Source: Arachnopeziza araneosa
Taxonomy: Eukaryota > Ascomycota > Leotiomycetes > Helotiales > Arachnopezizaceae
Direction of reading: 5' to 3'
Assembly (NCBI GenBank): GCA_003988855.1
Contig: QYAI01000296.1
Location: 1 to 14,582 of the forward strand
Length of the DNA stretch: 14,582 nt
The position numbers were made by a program, and so were the translations under genes. This document shows positions 1-8,228 of this stretch, piece by piece. How positions within the stretch are numbered: the first letter of the stretch is position 1; each line of letters starts with the position of its first letter. The notes beneath the pieces were generated by a model that saw nothing but the letters and a program-made list of their open reading frames with translations, was not told where the DNA came from and did no database searches.

Positions 1-849
1 ATAAATTACTATGTGGTGTTGATGCCTGGTACATGGGTGGCGCACGACGCTAGTGGACAGGATTTAGCACTCTGCCGGACAGGATTTAGCAATCCCCAAG
101 AAAATGTATAGAGCATGAATTAGGTCGACGTCCACCCATTTTATGCAGCGAATCATGGATATTACATGCGGGCAGGCCGATGCGCTGTCTGCTTGCTCCT
201 TGTTGACCTTGACGTGACCCAAAGCTCTGCTGTACCAGCTCATCAATTCGTGTCCGCGGAACCAGTGAGCCCAAACACTCTTGGAGTCTGCCAACACATC
301 GACGCGACTCATAAAGCTGGTCCCGCGCCCACATGTCCCGGACTCGAGAGGGTGTTTTTCTGTCTCTCTCTGGAAGATGCCTTTGTGACTCCCTGTTAGA
401 CTGTGACAGGATCAAGAAGGATTATTTGAATTCTACCACACTGTGGCGCTCTATTGGACGCTATTCAAATCCAGGGCCCCTGGGAGCTTTTGGTCGCGGA
501 GCAGCAGCCGCCTCATCCTGGCCCAGATAGACGAATTGGACAGCAGAGGCCCAAAGGAGAAATAGCCCTTCTTTCCATTAATTGAAGCCTAATCCGTTTC
601 TGCTGTCGTCCCTCCTCGTCCGCACACGCTCCCTTCCTTCGTTTTGGATTTTATCTTCATGTCCAAACCCACGCTCCTTTGACCTTGACGACGCTCACTC
701 TCTGCGTCCAGCACTACGGTCCTCGCTCTCCAGCAGGTTATTTGCGGAAGGCGCCTGCACACTGAAGGGAATCCCTGTCGCGCATCAATCAGCTGCGCAC
801 CCGGAGATCTGGGAAGGAATCGAGGGATCTGATCTCGCCTTGCTTCGCC
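1..849. other. Upstream region and 5' leader of the TBC-domain gene
   Basis: No recognisable gene lies here. Several short open frames exist on both strands of 1-580, including ATG frames at 166-399 (+, 77 residues) and 64-312 (-, 82 residues). They overlap each other and show no domain or splice logic, so I do not call them. From about 590 the plus strand is rich in C and T (590-670), typical of fungal promoter and transcription-start regions. The only upstream ATG I see between about 560 and the gene start is at 659; it opens an eight-codon frame (stop included) ending at 682 and could act as a short uORF. Confidence 0.5.
55..91. repeat. Short direct repeat, two copies of a 15-mer
   Basis: The 15-mer GGACAGGATTTAGCA occurs at 55-69 and again at 77-91, giving a 22-bp period. 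It lies in the upstream non-coding part of the window. It could be a chance duplication or a repeated protein-binding site; nothing else in the sequence decides between these. Confidence 0.6.
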
Positions 850-3312
850 ATGGCACCGCCCACACGCGCATTCTCTACCAAACCCAAGACCAGACCGCCG
901 ACTCTTCAACCAAAGCTCAAGTCGAGCAGCACGAGTCTTCGTTCCTCCTACTCCACCAGGTCGAACCCAAATCAGAGACCCAAGCCCGATGTCCTGCCTC
1001 CGCTGACACCGACCCGCACCCATTTCGATCAGGGGATCAAGACCCTACGATACGAGGAGGCGCGTCAGGCCAGACCTCCGATTCCAGTCACCGTCGCGCC
1101 GCCGAGGCATCCTCCGACCGAAGAGCATCCAGCGTTCCGCAGAGATAGGAGCGCCTGGGAAAACGGGAAGGGGAACAAGCTTGACCAGGAGAGGAAGAGG
1201 GATAGTGGATTGGCACCTACAACCGCGAGCTCGAGAAATTTCGGTACCGACGGAAGGAGTTTAAGCAGCGGCTTGAGCAGGGAGGGCAGTGTGAACACTG
1301 AGAGGACAAGAGAATTGGAGACGCCGATTGAGGAGCCCTTGAATCTAGTGAATTTCGACGAGCTACCACCGGATTTGGGGGAGAAGATAGAAAAGAGCCT
1401 GCCGAGCACGCCTGTGCACAGAGTGGAGAGTGTGAAAAGCGAAGAGAGCAGGTGGAGAAGGAAGAGCTTGCCAGAGACACCAAAGCACGTCGAAGATTCG
1501 CCAAAGGACTTCACTCCCATTACCACGGATATTCCTACCGACAGCCTCATGTTCGACGATTTCATGGGGAACTTGACCTTCTCAAACCGAGGGAGCGTAA
1601 TGCTCGACGGAAAGAAGGCCGTGAATAGTCAGGCGAGGCCAAATGGCGGGAGGCGACAGCCTAGCTTCTCGATGCTAGCCGCAGCGAACGAGAAAATACT
1701 GCCGGATGATATAAAGAAGGAGAGCCACAAGGTTCGATCAATGTACGAACCAGTGACAAAGTTTGATTGGCAGGAGGGGCAGTCGGACTTTTCATTACTG
1801 GAGTCGCATAGAGAGCAGGATTCGTACGTTACACAAAGTAGACGGAGAGCTCAACTAACAGTCTGTAGGCCCATACCAAGTCCCAAGATCAAAGATGTGC
1901 TACAACGGCCTGAGAGCGCAGTATCTGATAAGAGAGAACATGAGCTGGCTGGAGGCATTGAAGATTGGGAAGACGTGCACGGTTTAGATGTTGATCGATA
2001 TGGCTTCATCAACAAAAAGTTGAGAGAGTCGGCGAAAGCCCCAGAACCAAGACCGCCACAGCGAGTTTCAACAGTGCTCCAGCTTGCATCCGAAGCCCCT
2101 AGGAAGTCTCGAGCTTTTGTAAAAGCTCCCTCGAGCATCGCATCATCACCTTTCAAACGCGAACCGAGTCGCAAGGCATCAGCAAAGTCGTTAAAAATAG
2201 AAGCATCAGCTGTCACACCAAAAAATAGTAGTATGATACGAGCAGCTGCAAATCGTCTACCAGGCAACAAAGACAGGAGATGGATGGATGAAGCAGGTGA
2301 TATGCTCACCCTGCCTCCTGGTCTAGCCGACATTGCAGAAGATGCAGAGGGTGGAAGAGCTGCAGAGGCATTGAAGAAGCGAGAATGGGATCGTACCGAG
2401 AAATGGAGAAAGATGGCCAGAGTCAGTAAATCCGGGATAGATGGCCAAGGCATGGAATTCGAGTTTGACACCAAGAGTCCAAAACTTATCGAGCGTGTAT
2501 GGAAAGGTATTCCAGATCGCTGGCGTGCGGCAGCTTGGTACTCTTTTCTCAGTACCTCCGCCAAGAAACAGCCAGACTACACACCTGAAAGCCATATCGT
2601 CAGAGCGTTTCACGTACACCTCGACCAACCTTCTGCCGACGACGTTCAGATTGATATCGATGTTCCAAGGACTATCAACAGCCACATCATGTTCCGTCGG
2701 CGTTATCGTGGAGGTCAACGTCTCCTATTCCGTGTGTTACATGCCCTCTCCCTCTATTTCCCTGATACCGGTTATGTTCAAGGCATGGCTTCCCTAGCTG
2801 CTACCTTGTTATGTTATTTCGACGAAGAAAAGAGTTTCGTCATGTTAGTACGCATGTGGACCCTACGAGGTCTAGACAAACTCTACGAACCCGGATTCCT
2901 AGGTCTCATGGCAGCTCTCGACGAGTTCCAAAAACAATGGCTGCGTAACGGTGAAGTGGCTCTTAAGTTGGACGAACTCAGCATCGATCCCACCGCCTAC
3001 GGCACAAGATGGTACCTCACACTCTTCAACTACAGCATCCCTTTCCCAGCCCAGCTCAGAGTCTGGGACGTGTTCATGCTGCTAGGTGATGCAGATGGGA
3101 CCACACCAACCATCGAACGCCCATTCGCGGGTGGCCTAGATGTTCTTCATGCTACAGCCGCGGCGCTCATCGACGGCACCCGAGAGATCCTCCTCGACAG
3201 CGATTTCGAGAATACGATGAAAGTTCTGACTAGTTGGATTCCCGTCAAAGATGAGGAGTTACTCATGCGCGTTGCGAGGGCGGAATGGAAATTGAATCGA
3301 AAGAGGAAGTGA
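850..3312 (+). CDS. TBC-domain Rab/Ypt GTPase-activating protein
   Basis: This protein probably speeds GTP hydrolysis on a Rab/Ypt GTPase in membrane traffic; which GTPase cannot be told. Unspliced it has 820 residues. Residues 1 to about 500 are basic, Ser/Pro/Arg-rich and low in complexity, probably disordered. The TBC domain starts near KGIPDRWR (552-559). It carries both catalytic fingers of the family: the IxxDxxR motif at 601-607 with Arg607, and the YxQ motif at 642-644 with Gln644. It is therefore probably active. The domain runs to about residue 800, close to a basic C-terminus. The start ATG has a strong context (CGCCATGGC) and is the first ATG after a short uORF at 659-682. A 45-nt in-frame intron at 1824-1868 is likely; removing it gives 805 residues. 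I could not assign a yeast Gyp orthologue with confidence. Confidence 0.92.
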   Translation: MAPPTRAFSTKPKTRPPTLQPKLKSSSTSLRSSYSTRSNPNQRPKPDVLPPLTPTRTHFDQGIKTLRYEEARQARPPIPVTVAPPRHPPTEEHPAFRRDRSAWENGKGNKLDQERKRDSGLAPTTASSRNFGTDGRSLSSGLSREGSVNTERTRELETPIEEPLNLVNFDELPPDLGEKIEKSLPSTPVHRVESVKSEESRWRRKSLPETPKHVEDSPKDFTPITTDIPTDSLMFDDFMGNLTFSNRGSVMLDGKKAVNSQARPNGGRRQPSFSMLAAANEKILPDDIKKESHKVRSMYEPVTKFDWQEGQSDFSLLESHREQDSYVTQSRRRAQLTVCRPIPSPKIKDVLQRPESAVSDKREHELAGGIEDWEDVHGLDVDRYGFINKKLRESAKAPEPRPPQRVSTVLQLASEAPRKSRAFVKAPSSIASSPFKREPSRKASAKSLKIEASAVTPKNSSMIRAAANRLPGNKDRRWMDEAGDMLTLPPGLADIAEDAEGGRAAEALKKREWDRTEKWRKMARVSKSGIDGQGMEFEFDTKSPKLIERVWKGIPDRWRAAAWYSFLSTSAKKQPDYTPESHIVRAFHVHLDQPSADDVQIDIDVPRTINSHIMFRRRYRGGQRLLFRVLHALSLYFPDTGYVQGMASLAATLLCYFDEEKSFVMLVRMWTLRGLDKLYEPGFLGLMAALDEFQKQWLRNGEVALKLDELSIDPTAYGTRWYLTLFNYSIPFPAQLRVWDVFMLLGDADGTTPTIERPFAGGLDVLHATAAALIDGTREILLDSDFENTMKVLTSWIPVKDEELLMRVARAEWKLNRKRK
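1824..1868 (+). other. Probable 45-nt stopless in-frame intron in the TBC gene
   Basis: The sequence begins GTACGT, has a perfect ACTAAC branch site and ends TGTAG. It is 45 nt long, a multiple of three, with no stop in frame, so ORF callers read through it. Splicing removes 15 residues (326-340) and keeps Ser325 across the phase-2 junction, giving a smooth Asp-Ser-Pro-Ile-Pro-Ser-Pro run. The removed stretch has an oddly basic, Cys-containing composition. It lies in the disordered N-terminal part, so both isoforms could work. Confidence 0.75.
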
Positions 3313-3872
3313 TCTACATACGGCTCGCTGAAATTTCTTTTTTTATTCCTGATTTCTTTTGTCATGAGAAAAGAATATTAATACCCACCAACTGGGATAT
3401 TTCTTTTGTTCTTGGGGTAATAATTGATGCTTGGATGACGAAGAAAGGGTCACGATAGACAGATGCATATGGATAGATACCCTCACGACTCTAGGTGTGG
3501 ATGGTGGCCGCTTGCTTACTCCTACTGCTTTATACGAGGAGAAATCCGAGTGCGCGTTTCGGTTGTTGTACATATAATCTTCTCTTCACTTCCTCGTCCC
3601 TCGAAAAATGATGGGATTACGAGCTTGAAGTTTTGCTGGTGTTGGAGGACTCGGATGAGATGAGGAATGTAAATAATATAGGTACAGAAAAGTAAAGTAA
3701 AGTAATAAAGCAATCAACAGAGTCTTGTTCATAGCCTTTGCCTTTCTCTTTTCGTACATACTGAATCTCATGCTTGTGTATATTACTCTTTAAGTTTGAT
3801 CTTCTCTTCTCCACTCTGCCAATTATATTCACTACATCCCTCATTCACTGTTTTTGAACGAGTGGATCTCGC

Positions 3873-3911
3873 TATAAAAGCCCTCTCCTTCCTGTTTCCC
3901 TTCCCTTCTCC
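3873..3911 (+). promoter_or_regulatory. Orphan TATA box followed by a CT-rich tract
   Basis: TATAAAA at 3873-3879 is followed by about 30 nt made almost entirely of C and T, then an ATG at 3912. This is the classic layout of a filamentous-fungal core promoter (TATA, pyrimidine tract, start region). The first ATG opens a frame of only 21 codons. A 45-nt candidate intron (GTAGAT to TTGCAG) after its ninth codon would extend it to 35 residues, but I see no good branch site. The unit it would serve is unknown. Confidence 0.4.
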
Positions 3912-3948
3912 ATGACAACAACGAGAAGAAATTCCATGGTAGATGGGA

Positions 3949-4004
3949 TGTGGCTGTGGCTGTTGTGGTTGTCATAGTTGCAGTTGCGGCTGCGGTTGTC
4001 CGCT
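3949..4004. repeat. Low-complexity GTGGCT/TTGCGG tract
   Basis: Repeated variants of GTGGCT, GTTGTG and TTGCGG make an imperfect purine-poor, G/T-rich tract of about 55 bp. It is directly downstream of the orphan TATA box. No function is evident. Confidence 0.5.
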
Positions 4005-4148
4005 GTGATCTACTGGATGAGTAAGGGAGTTGTCATTGTCTGTTTGCAGACCGTCGTCGTTTGAGTGAAGCGGGCTGGGTCTCTGTTGAATACCGAGACG
4101 TCGCCGATCCCATCTTTTTGTCATCACACGGCTTTTGTCATCGATCTA

Positions 4149-4646
4149 TCCGCGCAGTGCTTTTCCATCGAGCCGGAGAATCAACATCTGCAAAGAAATA
4201 AGCTTGTGACGGCACGGGTAGCCAGGAGGAGCGGCTCCGACCCATCCGTCGCTGCTCATCATTTGGAGATCATCTTCGCCGTATCTACTGCAGAGTCCCA
4301 TCACGGGAAGGGGAGGGTTGATATACCCCTGCAGCTCGTCGTCTGCACGGCGTGGGCAGAGGTGGATCACGCTCGGGTGGCACGGAGGTGAATAGGGTAA
4401 TGAGGAATCATTCACTGGCAGTGATGGGGTTGGGGTGATTGGGAAAGGGAAGGGTAAGGGGATATATATATATATATGTACTGCAGAGGAGCTGCTCTGT
4501 TCCGGCTGCAGTCCCGCAAGTTTGCCGAAGAGGCACGGGGAAGAGAGATGGCGGAGCCAACACGAGAGAGAGCCCGAGTTGCTGGTTTCATTGTATCTGC
4601 TCAGGGAGGTGCTTTGATTGCATGATTTGTGTTGGGGTGGAGAGGA
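4149..4646 (-). other. 166-codon stop-free antisense frame, coding status unclear
   Basis: Reading the minus strand from just after a TAG at 4647-4649 to a TAG at 4146-4148, one frame has no stop for 166 codons. It has no ATG near its start; the first is about two-thirds of the way in. The translation is rich in Ser, Pro and Leu because this strand is C/T-rich, which lowers stop frequency by itself. A good acceptor-like string (TTATTTCTTTGCAG) occurs near its end. It could be an internal exon of an unrecognised spliced gene, or just composition. I do not recognise the peptide. Confidence 0.25.
4462..4477. repeat. (AT)8 microsatellite
   Basis: Eight perfect AT units sit inside a G/A-rich stretch. 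It is likely to vary in length between strains. Confidence 0.9.
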
Positions 4647-4773
4647 CTAGCTGTTTTTGTTGATTTCTGTTTCATTGTCGAGTCAGACGGACTGCCTGCT
4701 GCCGACGTGGAAGATGCTGTCAATGAAAAGATATCTGTGCCGTCTATACTATTGACAATGAAACCTCTAACCG

Positions 4774-4840
4774 TTCTAAACATTATCCATTCCAAACATT
4801 ATCCACGCTAGATATTACCCACGCTAAACATTACCCATTC
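4774..4840. repeat. Degenerate tandem repeat, about four 16-17-bp copies
   Basis: Four imperfect copies of a unit like CTAAACATTATCCA(CG) follow one another. Copies differ by substitutions such as AAACATTATCC, GATATTACCC and AAACATTACCC. The array ends only about 36 bp beyond the stop codon of the lectin-like gene, so it probably lies in that gene's 3' untranslated region or terminator. Confidence 0.7.
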
Positions 4841-4876
4841 TCTACTGGAACAATACTCGAGTTGTGATGCCCGGCA

Positions 4877-6613
4877 TTATACAGGTATTGTCCCATTCGA
4901 TTCCCAAAGCTGGTTACCTCCATAGTTATAGCCCCAGGTGCAGAGTGTGCCATTTACGGCCTGGTATATAAGCCCGTACGTATAGCCTTGCCAGAACGAT
5001 GCCAACTCCGTCGTGTTGCTCGGTTTCATGCCGCGTCCCCCCTCTCCCAAGATACTGGCGACGGCCGGACCAACCCAGAAAGTGCCGTTCCCATACTTCA
5101 CATCCTTGGAGAAGGTCTGATACTCCCATATCTGTTTCTGGGTCGGCTCGTAACAGAGGGCAAAGCTCTTGCTGCTGAACGCTGCAACTCCGGATGGTTG
5201 AAGGTTGACCCATCCCGGCTCGCTGGTCGCAGCGACCATTCTCGAGCAGTTGGTTATTGTTTCTAGGATTTGATTTGAACCGCTTTCAAGAGTTGTCACA
5301 AATTGGTTACCTGGAGGTCCATCAGCTCGGCTTACCTTTAATGTGGGCAGGAAAGGATGGATAAACCTTGAGGCGATGTTGACCACGCCCTTTGAATAGG
5401 TACGTCAAACCGAGTAGAATCATCTGGAGGAGCGCTTTAGTAAGTGCCCAGCCGAGTCTCGATCAACTTACCCGAAAACCCGTCGGGTGGTGTGGTATTC
5501 TGCCAAGCGGAGGTGGTAACAAGGCCGTTTGTTTTCGAGTCAATATTGAATTCTAGCAGGCTGTAGCCATTTTCTGCAGTGACAGTTGCTAGTGGGGAAC
5601 CGAGTGTAGGCACGTTCAAAGTGGCAGCCAATCCGTTCTGCCATTTAGGTGTCGAATCTGTTGATAGATATGGTGTATATGTAAGATGATGGAAAGTGTA
5701 CTCAGGGGCTTGAAAGAAGAGGACGTAAGGCTCCCAAATACGAGTTCCATTAGTAGGTTGAACTTGTCTCAATGTTGTTCCAGCTAGCTGCGAGGTATCA
5801 TGAGCTACATAGATTTGGTCTTCACTAAATCCTAATGTCCCATTCGTCCACGTGTTGTTTGTGTATCGGAGCTCAGAGATGACGTTAGAGTCGTTCAAGT
5901 AACAGACACTTATCTGTTCAATTTTAGCAGAGCGTCCTTTCAACAACAACTATAGCAGCTTCTACCTCAATATCGGCTAAGGAGGTGTTCCATGGCCAGT
6001 ACATTGCAGTCAAAGGCGTTCCAATCTTAGCTCTTACTAGCCCAGTAGACGGCTCTCCCCAGCTACCAGCCGAAAATATCGACTCTCGAATGTAACCAGC
6101 GTCATCTTGATAGAACAACCTCAATATATATGCCTGATTTAAATAATAATCAACGGTTGTCAGGGCCGAGTCTTGGCGAACTGCGTTGGTGAGATTACCG
6201 AGGCCGGTCGGGGTTGCTGCTGGTTGAGATGGTGTCGAAGCGCTTGGAGTCAAACCTTGGTGTGAATGAAGAGTTTTGGGGAGTAGCCCGCCCAGCGTAC
6301 CTCCCAGGACAGCGATCACGAGAAGGGCTAGGAAAACAGCAATACCAAAGAATCTCCGAGCACTAATACCACATATCAAACGAGCGGGCAAGACGGCTGG
6401 AATTATATCTGTTGAAATAGTCACGGCCTCTTTGTTATCCCGTTCATATGCGGTGGGGGCGATACCATCATCTATTTCCAAGGGGCGTAATTCCTTCTGG
6501 AACACTTCTGGGTCGATATCCGGGTGAACGGCTTCAATCCCAGAGTTTGACTCGTTCTCAGCTCGTGGTGCTAAAGTACTAGCTAGGGTTGACGAGCGCG
6601 GTTCTCGTGCCAT
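4877..6613 (-). CDS. Type II membrane protein with fucose-lectin-like ectodomain
   Basis: Four exons: 6613-5966, 5913-5472, 5423-5367 and 5310-4877. They are joined over introns of 52, 48 and 56 nt (5914-5965, 5424-5471, 5311-5366) and give 526 residues. The first two introns have clear CTAA-type branch sites. The donor of the first is GTAGAA, of the second a perfect GTAAGT, and of the third a weaker GTTTAT. The protein has a cytoplasmic tail of about 87 residues and one membrane span (about 88-111, rich in Ile, Val, Leu, Gly). A Ser/Thr/Pro linker follows, then an ectodomain with repeated blade-like units such as LFYQDDAGYIRES and VCYLNDSNVISELRY. These resemble the fungal fucose-specific lectin (AAL-like beta-propeller) family; this assignment is by pattern only. 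Many N-glycosylation sites (NTS, NGT, NTT) fit an extracellular location. The open frame extends upstream to a TTG at 6676, which is not a eukaryotic start, so I start at the ATG at 6613. Sugar binding is inferred, not shown. Confidence 0.82.
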
Positions 6614-6690
6614 TGCTTGCACTTTGTGGAAACGTGAAAGCTTCGAGGACGAATTTGCTGCTCTGCTAAAATCCAAGGAAACGCAAAAGC

Positions 6691-6918
6691 CTAACTGAGG
6701 GGTTTTCTGCGTCTTTTATTGAAAAAAAATTGGCAAAAATTGGCGAAAACGGATGTAGCCGTGATGGCTGAGAGGCCGACAATCGTCATTAAATGTCTTG
6801 GATGAGAATACCAAATGTACCTCCGTAGTTCCCTAATGATGTAAATATGGACGGAAATTTTATTAAGAACCATGTGGAAGAGTACAATTAGTTTAAATAT
6901 AGTGAGTAGTATAAACAT
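6691..6918 (-). CDS. Small hydrophobic ORF of unknown function (doubtful)
   Basis: An ATG-started frame of 75 residues begins with a hydrophobic segment rich in Leu, Ile, Phe and Val, has a second hydrophobic stretch near its end, and closes on a basic tail (NKRRRK). It ends 78 bp upstream of the start of the lectin-like gene, on the same strand, so it lies in that gene's promoter or leader. I recognise no family. AT-rich DNA often makes such frames by chance, so it may not be a gene. Confidence 0.15.
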   Translation of the reverse strand: MFILLTIFKLIVLFHMVLNKISVHIYIIRELRRYIWYSHPRHLMTIVGLSAITATSVFANFCQFFFNKRRRKPLS

Positions 6919-6964
6919 AGGCCTAGTCTGCTCTTAAACATCTAGAGGTGTTTTGAAGCTCATG

Positions 6965-7543
6965 TTACACAAAGGGGGCTTTTTCCCACTGGTCGACCTC
7001 TAGGCTAAGCCAAGCGAGGAGGTGAAAGTTGATTTTTACGAAGAGGCATCCCATTACCGGAACATCGGCATTTTGCAGAGCAAGCTTGTGTCTTGCTTAT
7101 TAGGAACTGCTTTGGATAACATCTTTAAGAACACTCTTCTTCTTTCATTGATCTTCTGAAATCCATCGAAGAATTCTAAATCTACCCGCGCGTAATCACT
7201 TCTAGAAGCGTGTTTCAACTCAACTCCCCTAGGCCCTCACCAGTCCAACCTCTTAGCTATTACTGTGCTACCCCTTGTTCTGCTCGAATTACTAACCTTA
7301 ACGGATAATGCTAGGCGCTCTAAGGCGTCGAGAACTATTTGATAGTCGTATCTATATTATTCAGGGGCTGGTCAATTACATTATTTAGGCAGAGAACTAC
7401 TCGTTCCTCTTCTACCTCTCCCCAAAACGACTTTTAACAGCTCGTTCAAGAAACAAGGGGGACTCGGAACAGATTTGATTAGATAAAATATCCTCTGCTA
7501 CAGGTTTTCTGACCAAAGAAATAATTTAGCTTACAAAGGTATT
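6965..7543 (-). pseudogene. Decayed coding-like segments downstream of the zinc-module gene
   Basis: Continuing the frame of the upstream gene past its TAA, coding-like stretches appear. One of 37 codons follows the second stop; another of 43 codons (7096-6968) contains VMGCLFVKINFHLLAWLSLE and ends at a natural-looking TAA. About twenty stops interrupt this frame. Most are TAA or TAG, as expected if CAA and CAG codons suffered C-to-T changes. A different frame is open over 7356-7240 and 7236-7057, separated by one TGA. It also reads like protein, for instance DYARVDLEFFDGFQ. I cannot tell which frame was ancestral. It may be the C-terminal part of a once longer protein, or unrelated debris. 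Confidence 0.35.
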
Positions 7544-8228
7544 TTAAAGAGAAGCAGCAGACTTCAAGGAGTAATGCACAGTCACAAGTGGGTTTTCTTT
7601 GCAAAAGTACTTCTGTATAAGGTGAATTCTTAAGAAGGTTGTGAAGAATAGCCTTTGAATATTAATCAAATGATATTTCCTAATTACAATCAAACAACCC
7701 TCATATCCAAAATACTTTCACTGCTTATACTCACAATCCTGCAATTTCTTGAGTCGTCATTAAAGAATCGTGCAACACCCCCCATGGTTCGCTTCCAACA
7801 TCAGCAATGTCCTCTACTCTGCTCCAAATAAACTTACTATGATCAAAGCAATAGAAGTTACTACTACCATACTTCGGATATATGCAGTGCCGTCTGCTGC
7901 ACGAATCTGCGCAAGAATCAGCGTGACTCCCGGCGTACCCGTATCTCCCTCTCCCCCTTCACCTCTCTTGCAAGATATCAGTACTTACGTTGCTTACACG
8001 ACATCCATTCCGTTCGATACCGATCTACAAACACCCGTTCTTTGCAGCTGGGATGGGCGAATTGACAGATGTCTGATGACCGTTAGTGTGAGGAGACTAA
8101 AGTGTTTGGATGGGGATGGAAAGCGTACGCATGTTGCACACATCACTTCCCACCACCACCGCGTTGGGACAGCCTCGGACGTGGCACATGCCGAATGACA
8201 GCGTAGATAATGGGAGCGGTAGAGCCAT
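7544..8228 (-). CDS. Cryptic spliced gene: triple CCCH zinc-module protein
   Basis: Four exons: 8228-8129, 8072-7989, 7906-7735 and 7679-7544. Introns are 8073-8128 (56 nt, GTACGC...ACTAAC...CAG), 7907-7988 (82 nt, GTAAGT...CTGAT...CAG) and 7680-7734 (55 nt, GTGAGT...TAG). They join to a 163-residue frame. Residues 15-84 form three consecutive modules: C15-x4-C20-x10-C31-x2-H34, C36-x6-C43-x15-C59-x2-H62 and C64-x4-C69-x11-C81-x2-H84, linked by single residues. Each probably binds zinc. Residues 85-163 have no recognised domain and contain hydrophobic, possibly helical stretches. The first two introns both split the His codon (H34, H62) after its first base. The start ATG at 8228 has a strong context (ACAATGG) and an in-frame TGA just upstream; an ATG at 8189 is the alternative. 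Another ATG at 8235, in a different frame, could act as an overlapping uORF. I recall Cys-rich fungal proteins of this style but no named function. The TAA at 7544 may be premature. Confidence 0.6.

Larger units (their letters stand above)
3313..4876. other. Long intergenic region between convergent genes
   Basis: This 1.56-kb stretch separates the 3' ends of the TBC gene (+) and the lectin-like gene (-). That is long for a convergent pair in a compact fungal genome. I recognise no gene. It contains a good TATA box with a CT-rich tract (3873-3911), a GT/GC-rich low-complexity stretch (3949-4004), a purine-rich plus strand from about 4380 to 4620, an (AT)8 run and a degenerate tandem repeat. 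A long open frame on the minus strand (4149-4646) is listed separately. An unrecognised gene or non-coding RNA may be present. Confidence 0.6.

Noticed and set aside
582..1148. Plus-strand frame of 188 codons overlapping the TBC start
   Set aside because: It begins with TTG, overlaps the well-supported TBC coding region in another frame and shows no domain.
4065..4391. Plus-strand frame of 108 codons in the convergent gap
   Set aside because: It starts with GTG directly after a stop, and the opposite strand is open over the same bases, which points to base composition instead of coding.
5284..5337. GTAAGC donor at 5331-5336 paired with the acceptor at 5311 in the lectin-like gene
   Set aside because: The intron would be only about 27 nt and leaves an upstream in-frame stop; the 56-nt intron 5311-5366 keeps the frame.
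6614..6676. N-terminal extension of the lectin-like protein to 6676
   Set aside because: The extension would start at TTG, not used as an ordinary start in fungi. The string TTTTAGCAG there looks more like an acceptor of a leader intron. The ATG at 6613 is the first ATG.
7770..8198. Plus-strand open frame of 142 codons (119 from its first ATG)
   Set aside because: It starts with GTG and is exactly antisense to the spliced zinc-module gene, whose motif logic is much stronger. I treat it as a shadow.
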